Under the pieces are notes generated by a model, which was given only the letters and a program-made list of their open reading frames with translations, was not told the origin of the DNA and searched no databases. This document shows, in pieces, positions 56,582 to 64,000 of a stretch of DNA of 64,000 nt. A program made the position numbers and the translations under genes. This stretch comes from Aquarana catesbeiana (lineage: Eukaryota > Chordata > Amphibia > Anura > Ranidae): positions 205,002,609-205,066,608 of the forward strand of contig NC_133332.1 of NCBI RefSeq assembly GCF_042186555.1, given 5' to 3'. Positions within the stretch are counted from its first letter, which is position 1, and every line of letters begins with the position of its first letter.

Positions 56582-57685
56582 GGTGGTCTTCCCAGAAATT
56601 CATTTCAAATATGTATACAATGTTATTCTGATATTCCATTGTCACGTGGTGTTTCTGTCCAGAGGATGACTGGAGGATCTGTTTATTGCATTTCCCATCT
56701 TTGTACAAGCTGCTTCTTCAAAATGGCTGAACATTCCGCGCCCCTTCCATTTTACTACAAAAACCTGGCAGATTGATACCAATATGAATCCAAAAGTCAT
56801 CTGAACAATGTCATTTCCACAGATGTTCTTGTACAGCATTGTGCTATACTGTATATACATGTAAAATAATAACAGTGTCTGAATGTGGTGGGGAACACTT
56901 TAGAATATGTCAGAGCTATATACTTGTACAATATAATTACTATAGTGTTATATCTCAATTTGTAGTACACGAAGGGTTCTGTTAAGCCATGCTTGTGTCA
57001 GTGATTTCTCATGCTTTGGCTTTGTGACTTATTAGAATTCCAGCATTCCCATTATTTGAGGTGTCCCCAGACTCTGCAGCAGTCAGGGCCACCTGCCTGA
57101 GCAGAGTGCAGGGATTCCCAGGTTGCCAGGTCCCTGGCAACCTGCCTGTCATGCAAATTTCTGCAACATTCCAGTGGCTGGATCCCAGAAAACCATGATG
57201 GAGTGGTTGGAATTCTGTGCACATCTGTATGCTGACTGTGAGGATGGCATAGATGGGGTTGCAGCATGAGTGACAGCTGTGTCCTCGCCAGGTTATGTTT
57301 GCACTGCTTCAGGCCTGGGACACATTAACATAGTTACTTTCATGGTAGCCATAAAGGGGAGAATGAAGGAGGGGGGCTGCTGTGCAGAAACAAGCAAGTG
57401 ATTTATAGAGCAAAAGGCAACCGAGTGAAATTGTGCAAACAGGGTACTGTGAAAAGCTCCTGGAATCTGGATCATCATATTTTGATGCAAGTATTTCTTG
57501 GTCCAGAACTGTTGGCTTTTGGTGCCAATTAGTGATTGTGGATACTTATTAGAAAATCAGGTAAAATGTCAGGACTACATAACATCGGACAACATAAATA
57601 TAGAGTGCAGAGATCAGCAGTATGTAACATACGATATAGATTATAGAGTGCAGTAAGTATATATAGTTCCTCTTATATTGCTGGT
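56582..57685. other. unassigned sequence with one strong hairpin
   Basis: No gene. At 57119-57144 a hairpin has 12-bp perfect arms (CAGGTTGCCAGG) and a 2-bp centre. Confidence 0.6.
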
Positions 57686-58400
57686 CACTGGAAGGTGCCT
57701 GATGATCCCGTTTTGGCAGTCAGTGGGGGAAAAATAGCCCAGCATTGGCTGTCAGTGGAAGAATATCCAGGTATTGGCAATCATTGGGGGAAAAAATGCA
57801 CCGGAGTTGGCCTGCTGAGAGGTAGAATGTCCTGGCATTGGTCGGTAGGGGCAAGAATGGCCCAGCGTTTATGAGGCCATTTGAAATAGGGGAATGAATG
57901 CATCAGTGGACATTGAGGTGAAGAATGGCTTAGCGGTCAGTAGGGAGAACAGTGCCCCACTTTGGAACTTATTGGACGAAAGAACGTCGCAGTGTCAGTA
58001 ACCAGTAGGGAAGAATGCCTGGTCGTTGACCGTTACTGGGGGGAAAAGAGGGGAAATGATTGCCCGAACGGTGATCGACCCAGCACTGGCAGTCATTGGG
58101 AAGAAGAATATCCTGGCATTGGTGGTCAGAGGTTATAGAAAAGCCTTGGCGGTCAGTGGGGATAAGAATGCTCCAACATGAGTGGTTAATAGAAGAAAGA
58201 ATGCACCAAATTTGGTGGCCATTGGAAGTAAGAATGTCCCAGCATCCATGGTCACTAGGAGGAAGAATGCCTTGACAGCCAAGGTCGGTGAGAGGAAAAA
58301 TGTCCCATCATTGGTGGTCAGTAGGTGGAAGAATGCCCCGGTAAGAAAAAGAAATGTCCTGTCAGTGGGGGGGAAAAACGGTATCCTGGCGTTGTGTTCT
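57686..58400 (+). repeat. degenerate minisatellite, unit about 38 bp
   Basis: About 18 diverged units share GGTGGTCAGT, GGAAGAATG and CCCAGCATTGG in that order. Open frames on both strands (58133-58460) are artefacts of the repeat. Confidence 0.88.
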
Positions 58401-58696
58401 AAAGTCATCATAAGATGCAATCTGTGGACACTAAATTATGGAAGTCAATGCCTGACCTAAGACCCTCACCTTGTAAAACAACCCATTCAGTTTAAAATAC
58501 AGATGAAAGGCAACACGTTTATTTGTGCATAGATATAAGTGATCACATTCCCTCTTTTCTCAACTATATAAGAGCTGAGGGAGGAGAAACAGCAGCACAC
58601 TGAGCATTCCAGTGAATGGCGGGGGGGGGGGGTTGGGGGGCTCAGGACAAGCCTGATTATTGGAGGAGAACTGACCATGGTGTGGTCAGTTTTTGA

Positions 58697-59174
58697 AAGT
58701 GGTTATAAAGGCTGAAGGTTTTTTTACCTTTATGCAATCTACCTTCTGTGCTGTTCCCCCCACAGCCCTCCTAATACTCATGTGTGCCCCCTCTCGATCC
58801 AGCAATGTGCACGAGAGTCCTCGGTTGTCCCGTAACTCCCTCTCCTCATTGGCTGAGACCGCAGCGATAGTCATTGGCTCTCACTACTGTCAATCACAGC
58901 CAGTGAGCCAATGAGGAGAGAGTGAGGACAGCCAAGCCACGGCTCTGTGCCTTATGAACGCATATACGAGGGCTTGGGAGCGAGCATGTACCAGTGCCCT
59001 CATAGCAAGCCACTTGCTATTGAGGGTACTGGTCAAAGGGGGAAGAGCCAGGAGTTCTGGCAGGGGACCCAAGAAGAACATGATTGGGGCAGCTCTGTGC
59101 AAAACCACTGCACAGAGCAGGTAAGTATGACATGTTTGTTATTTTTTTTACTTTTCTAAAGCTAAACCTTTAAT
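58697..59174. mobile_element. TTAA-type MITE
   Basis: The ends TATAAAGGCTGAAGG and, on the other strand, TTAAAGGTTTAGC are weakly inverted. The right boundary has TTAA. An internal inverted repeat (CTCCTCATTGGCT at about 58840 against 58909) is clear. It interrupts the repeat shared with 53480-53740, which shows that it is an insertion. Confidence 0.75.
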
Positions 59175-59496
59175 AGCAGAGGGACTGGCAGGCACACTAG
59201 GGATTTCACACAAAGGAAGCAATACAAAGAACAGGATACTTTTTCATGGTACAGCAGGCACATATCAGGAATATGAAATGCTGGGTTTACATATTCTTTC
59301 ATTCAAGTCAAAGACTATGTTGGGGTGCAATTTAAAAATTAAAAAAGCTTGGGGGCGTGGCCAGGATGTGATCCAGGGAACATGTGCAACTTCAGAGCTC
59401 CATGCAGATTCGCTCATTTCACTCTGAATACTGACCCGATATATGCTGCCACAGTATCCATCTGCTTCTCTAAGTCTCCTGAATCTCCCCGTTTCG

Positions 59497-59760
59497 GCAA
59501 TTATGTCCGCAAGGGGCTGGGGCAAGTCGTACAAGGACCTGAAGCCCCAGCGCTCTGGGAAGGGGTGGGTCACGTGCTCCCCAGACGCCATTTTAGTTTC
59601 GGCTTCCGGAGCGAAGCGTGAGCAGCGGATGGAGCAGATTCCAGTGGTGTCATCTCCGGACATGGCATCACCCTCTCCAGACTGTCAGACTCCAGAAACT
59701 TTTGTTTCTCTATTTTCGAACATGGTTTTAGACCCTTTTTTATGGTCATGCTTTTCTGCA
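59497..59760 (+). pseudogene. ORF1: L1 ORF1 start, deletion remnant
   Basis: An ATG at 59497 opens MSARGWGKSYKDLKPQRSGK, a basic start of the ORF1 type, with a Pro/Ser-rich stretch (VVSSPDMASPSPDCQTPE). After about 59700 the sequence no longer fits ORF1: the coiled coil and RRM are missing. Downstream sequence belongs to the ORF2 C-terminal half, so the deletion joint lies around 59720-59800. Confidence 0.6.
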
Positions 59761-59799
59761 ATTTTGGGACAAGTTTTGTGACTAGTATTTCTTAGCAGG

Positions 59800-60700
59800 G
59801 CAAATGGTTGTTGCCAGGCGCTGGCTATTGCGGGATGATGGGGATGCAGCAACGGTACTTAAGGCCACCCTTGTAGGATCTTATGAGAGCCATTCCTATC
59901 TGGTTTATAGGAGGTTCTCGAGTATCGTCACCTTTGACTGGGTCAATGCGCGCTATAGTTCGCGCATGGGACAAAGTACAGGTGTTGATGCAGTCTGATG
60001 TCCAGGAGTGGTCACTTGACACTCCCCTATGGTTTAATTCTAGATTGTCCCATTTTGGTGCGATCCCAGATCAAATATTGTGGGCCCGAGTAAGCTTTAA
60101 GCAGTTGCGGGATAATAGTGGGGGATGGAAACTACTTACATTTGACCAATTGAAGCCTCCCAAACTGGTACCTTTTTTGCTATATTCAGCTGTGGCATCC
60201 ATGCGTGGCACAGTTTGGTACTGGTACTTTGGAGCTTAAGTCTTCTCCTCTGGAACAGTTATTGTGTGATAAATCCATGTAAAAGCCATTGTCAGAAGTT
60301 TATAAAGAACTATTTGTTGAAAATCTCCAAGCACTAAGCAAGTGTAGGGACAAATGGAGCTCATTAATACCTGATTTTCAGGGGGATGATATGTGGGATC
60401 ACCCGTTCAGGGCTCTCGTGTCGGTTCGGGACCGTTATATCCAATTCAAACTACTTCATAGGGTTTATTATACCCCAGCCAGAATAGCCATTCTGACACA
60501 GGCAACGCGGAGTGATGGTGCTGTACTACTAATCCTGTTGATTTTGACCATATATTCTGGCATTGCTGACCAATACAGGAGTTCTGGGCAGGGGTCACTC
60601 GAACTATTCAAGACCTGCCCCTGTCCCCCTGACAATTTCAATTTGTCTGCTGGACTTGGTGGAGGAGATAGCACCTCGTAGGTTTTAAAGGACCCTGATT
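59800..60700 (+). pseudogene. ORF2: L1 ORF2 C-terminal part
   Basis: The plus-strand frames include LLTFDQLKPPKLVPFLLYSA (near 60140) and VRDRYIQFKLLHRVYYTP (near 60430), the counterpart of ARDRMIQLRIFHRIYYTP in the LINE at 16521-17549. The cysteine knuckle region beyond about 60510 is degraded. Endonuclease and RT are absent. Frame changes lie near 60240 and 60500. Confidence 0.85.
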
Positions 60701-61139
60701 TCACTTTCCTTATTCTATGCACATAAAGCTATTTTGTTATGCTGTAAGAAGCCGGAGGCCCCCTCCTTATCTTACTGGAAGGGCATTGTAAATAAGGTAT
60801 TAATCTTATATAAAGCCACATATTTAAGTAGAGATTGCTCCAATAAGTATGGCAATGATGGCTTTCAGCTAACAAGACTCTAAATTGAAATTCTTGGGGG
60901 ATGCATTATCACAAGTATTGACATCTTTATGTAATATGTAGACTGAAATGTTTAAAACTGACAGAGGTTATTATCCTATATGGGTATCTGTTCAACGCTG
61001 TTTTAGTATGATGATGTTCTGATGCAAGGGCTACTAGTCCTTATTATGCTCCTACACTTTATGAATTTTGTCCTACAGGAAAGAGGGAAGGGCGGGGGTG
61101 GGGGGTGGGGGGGGTAGGTTGATGGGTTGTTTTTGTATT

Positions 61140-61318
61140 GTAGGTACTGTTCATTTATTTTTATTTTATTTATTTTTGGTACTTATATAGCGCCGTCAAT
61201 TTATGCAGCGCTTTACATATACATTGTACATTCACATCAGTCCCTGCCCTCAAGGAGCTTACAATCTAAGGTCCCTAACACACATTCATATACTAGGGCC
61301 AATTTAGACAGGATCCAA
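61140..61318. repeat. short repeat in the L1 3' region
   Basis: The TATATAGCGCCGTCAATTTA, GCAGCGCTTTACA and AAGGAGCTTACAATCTAA words form a block I recognise as a widespread vertebrate repeat tail. It lies in the 3' non-coding part of the deleted L1. The class is not certain. Confidence 0.5.
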
Positions 61319-61439
61319 AAATGTTCATAAAATGTTGAATAAAAATAAATCATTTAAAAAAAAAAACATTAAAAAAGCTTCTCAAAGAAAATGATGTACA
61401 TCTCCCTGCTGAGATGGATGAACCTTCTATATGACATAT

Positions 61440-61808
61440 CGAGTAGACTCTGACGGTCTTTCCAACAGAGGTCCGCTGAAACGGACTTGCCTACACATGA
61501 TCACACCAAAGTCCGCTCGTTTAGGAACACGATAACGTACGATGGGACTAGAAAAAGGAAGTGCAATAGCCAGTAGCCAATAGCTGCCCTTGCGTCGTTT
61601 TTGGTCCGTCGGACTAGCATACAGACGAACGGGTTTCCCGATAGGAGTTGAGTCCGTCGGAAAGATTTGAAACATGTTCTATTTCTAGGTCCATCAGAAT
61701 TTTAGAAAGAAAAAGTCCAATGAAGCCCACACACGATCGGAATGTCCGACGGACTGATTCCGTCTGACCTTTTCTGCCGGAAAGTGCGGTCGTGTGTATG
61801 CAGCATTA
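61440..61808. mobile_element. MITE related to 28376-28772, left end lost
   Basis: It shares AGCCAGTAGCCAATAGCTGC, TTTGAAACATGTT and GTCGTGTGTA with the copy at 28 kb, in the same order, and ends GCAGCATTA. The left terminal repeat is not recognisable. Confidence 0.8.
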
Positions 61809-62017
61809 GAATTCATAATCCTAGGGAAATCTCTCAATAGTAAGTTTTTTTTTTTTTGTTAAAGTTTCACTATATACTTTGCTAAGATATTTCTTCTGAA
61901 TGAGACATTTGTCAATAAGCCTCATCTCGGTTTGAAAAACAGTTCCTCAGTGCTGTAGTAAACTTCCCAAATGGCACTGATTTAAATGAGAAGCTTGTTT
62001 GGCTGTACTTCTGTGGT

Positions 62018-62051
62018 TCACAGGAGTGCAGTTTGTTCTGCACTCCTGTGA
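62018..62051. repeat. perfect hairpin, 14-bp arms
   Basis: TCACAGGAGTGCAG and its exact complement are separated by TTTGTT. Confidence 0.9.
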
Positions 62052-64000
62052 CCCGTTTTTCAGAAGACAGCGGGCTGAGGTCACAGAGCCGGTCCAGGCT
62101 CAGGCAAGATCACGACAATGGAGTCGGGATCTGCCCACATGCCTGGACCAGCACTCCGCTCAGCCTCTCAGCGACTTGCTGAGAGACTGAGCTGGTGGCT
62201 CCTGCCCCCTCCACAGCCCAGCGCTCCAGCGAGCGTGGGGGGGGGATAGTGCAGAGCAGAGAGCTGCTGACTTACAGTCTCAGTGTTGAAGGTGCCGGGG
62301 GACAGATGCAGCATCGTACCGAGCATCCAGCTAAGTAAATAGGATTCTTCAAAAAATAAAAAATAAACCCATACAGCTTTTAACTGTGTGTGCTGGGTGG
62401 CAACTAGATACTAATAATATGGAATTTCCATATGTACCACTGACCCCCGAAGGAGCTGCTGATATATTTGGGCCTGTACTCTGCTTTGTGTCCCCCCGGA
62501 ATATCTCAGTCCCCCTGACACAGCTGTGGTGTAATAGTGTGCAATCAAAGCGGAATCATAAAGGCAAGTTCACAATACTCAATATTATATACTTGCCTGT
62601 AGTTACCTTACCCTCCTCTTGGCTGGTGATGAAGAGTAAAACAACACTCACACAGTTATACTTGAATAACAACCTTATTTACTGTAGTTGTATTAGAAAG
62701 GTTAAACTACAATGGTTGTACTGTCAGACCAACATAGTCTGACAGACAACTAAACTTTACAAAGGTACAATACAGGTGTATAATGTCTGAAGTAATATAT
62801 GAGAAGTATAACAAAGTAAATAAGATACCGTCAGAGTGAGTGTATCTCACTCTAAGCACTGTCCTACTTCCTACGCGCTTAAAGCTATACTAAATCAAAC
62901 GACCAACTTGATTATGTATAATACAACACTAGGGAGCTCCCTCCTGTAATATCACACCCCCCTGATATAGTAAAATAACCCAAGGCATTATATGTTACTT
63001 AACAGTCCTTCTTCATCTTCTTTTCTTCTGCTAGCAACAAGGTAATTTTGTAATCCAAGGGTTAATGATTCCTTAACAAAGTAACCTGATATATAAAGCA
63101 AAGTCCTGATGCAGCAGAGCTATAACTAACTTTGATGCAGTGACTTAGTGTTGAATCCTCTTGACTTTGCCTGTGGGACTACAGGTCGCAGCAACTCTGT
63201 CTTGTGTAAACTGATGTATGAAAGTGCGTCAAGAAACTTGTGGGCCTCAGCCCTCTCACCCAACCAGGACAATGCTGTCAGGAGACTCCGCTCTGGTGTG
63301 CCGGGTTCGTCCTCCGCAGTATCTCAGTTCGTTTGCTGTGGCCACACCGCCACGCTGTACCACTTGACAGACGATCAGGAGTCCTCGGTTACCTTCTTCA
63401 AGGGTCTCTGGAATGATCACACTGCTGCTCCAGCACGCTGTGATGTAAGGCTGGATCAAAGACTGCTCACAGATGACCGGGAGTCCTCGGTTACCTCCTT
63501 CAAGGGTCTCTGGATCGATCACACTGCTGCTTCAGCACACTGTGATCTAAGGCAGGATCGCTGGCTGCTGTTCTGCTCCGCACAGGGTAGGCCGCACTGG
63601 GCTGGGGACCTCACACAGATCCTCCCAGGCTGGCCATGCGTCTCCAAGAGACTTAAGATGGCCGCTCCCAGTCTTTTTATAAGCTTCCCATAATGCAGTT
63701 CTGCTCCCCAAGGATCATGGGAGTCACTGTGCATTGTGGGCAGGTCAAGTTAATGTCCAGATATAAACAAACAAAAACTTCCAAGTCAACTTGAAAAGTG
63801 AAAATAAAATAAAGATTCAGTCCTTTTGCACTTTGGCCGCTATATGGCACCGGAGGATAAGATATAACATTAACATTAAGTTACATCAAAAATGTGTCCC
63901 CGCTACACATATAACATGGAATTAGCATATAACATGGTTTTGCAAAAGGGGGTAGGAAATGGATGTTCCATGTACTCATTTTTTGTACCTGCTACAAAGA
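62052..64000. other. unclassified repeat-like sequence
   Basis: No gene is recognised. On the minus strand a sequence starting TGTAGCGGGGAC at about 63906 could be an LTR start, with an AATAAGG-type tail near 62670, but I found no matching end or duplication. A direct duplication of about 102 bp (GAGTCCTCGGTTACC at 63378 and 63480) lies inside. The open frame 63148-63693 is not recognised. Confidence 0.4.

Larger units (their letters stand above)
59351..61367 (+). mobile_element. internally deleted L1 with 13-bp TSD
   Basis: It starts GGGGGCGTGGCC like an L1 5' end and finishes in AATAAAAATAAATCATTT plus an A run. It is flanked by the perfect 13-bp duplication ATTAAAAAAGCTT (59338-59350 and 61368-61380). 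Only the beginning of ORF1 and the end of ORF2 are present. Confidence 0.92.

Noticed and set aside
62340..63906. Complete LTR retrotransposon on the minus strand
   Set aside because: A possible TGTAGC start exists, but there is no matching CA end, target duplication, primer-binding site or coding sequence.

Overview
The window looks like repeat-dominated, non-coding DNA from a large vertebrate genome, most likely a frog. I found no host gene exon that I can support. Almost every recognisable coding stretch belongs to a transposable element: two Ty3/gypsy elements with chromodomains, a BED-finger hAT transposon, three Tc1/mariner transposons, and four L1/Tx1-type LINEs. Around these sit many short DNA transposons (MITEs). 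The frog call rests on this mix of L1/Tx1 LINEs, chromodomain gypsy, Tc1, hAT and abundant TTAA-bounded MITEs, and on terminal sequences such as TTAACCACTT that I associate with anuran genomes. It is an inference, not a measurement.

Layout. 1-3.6 kb: a decayed gypsy pol gene with its 3' LTR, inserted into the 3' end of a second gypsy. 3.7-5.3 kb: a Tc1 relic (minus strand) holding a TTAA MITE. 5.3-7.5 kb: unassigned. 7.5-19.2 kb: one decayed hAT transposon split by six insertions (solo LTR, two TTAA elements, a DD37E mariner, a hAT MITE, a LINE), with a further MITE inside one of them. 19.2-21.7 kb: a 32-bp minisatellite and MITEs. 21.8-28.2 kb: a full-length but dead L1 with a 14-bp target duplication. 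28.4-34.4 kb: MITEs plus a unique stretch with a possible conserved non-coding block. 34.4-36.7 kb: unique. 36.7-42.9 kb: a minus-strand LINE interrupted by two TTAA elements. 43.3-43.9 kb: MITE-like sequence. 44.7-47.9 kb: a Tc1 transposon split by a solo LTR and carrying a piggyBac-type element. 48.3-49.3 kb: two adjacent palindromes, the larger with 350-bp arms. 50.6-53.3 kb: MITEs. 53.3-56.0 kb: unique. 56.0-59.2 kb: MITEs and a degenerate minisatellite. 59.35-61.4 kb: an internally deleted L1 with a 13-bp target duplication. 61.4-64.0 kb: a MITE copy and an unclassified repeat.

The elements do not work together as a pathway. What links them is insertion history: who sits inside whom can be read from exact target duplications (TA, TTAA, 5 bp, 8 bp, 13-14 bp). 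The observations I rate highest are the near-perfect 755-bp palindrome at 48.5-49.25 kb, and the TTAA-bounded family whose copies share both ends and a cluster of hairpins but carry unrelated minisatellites in the middle.
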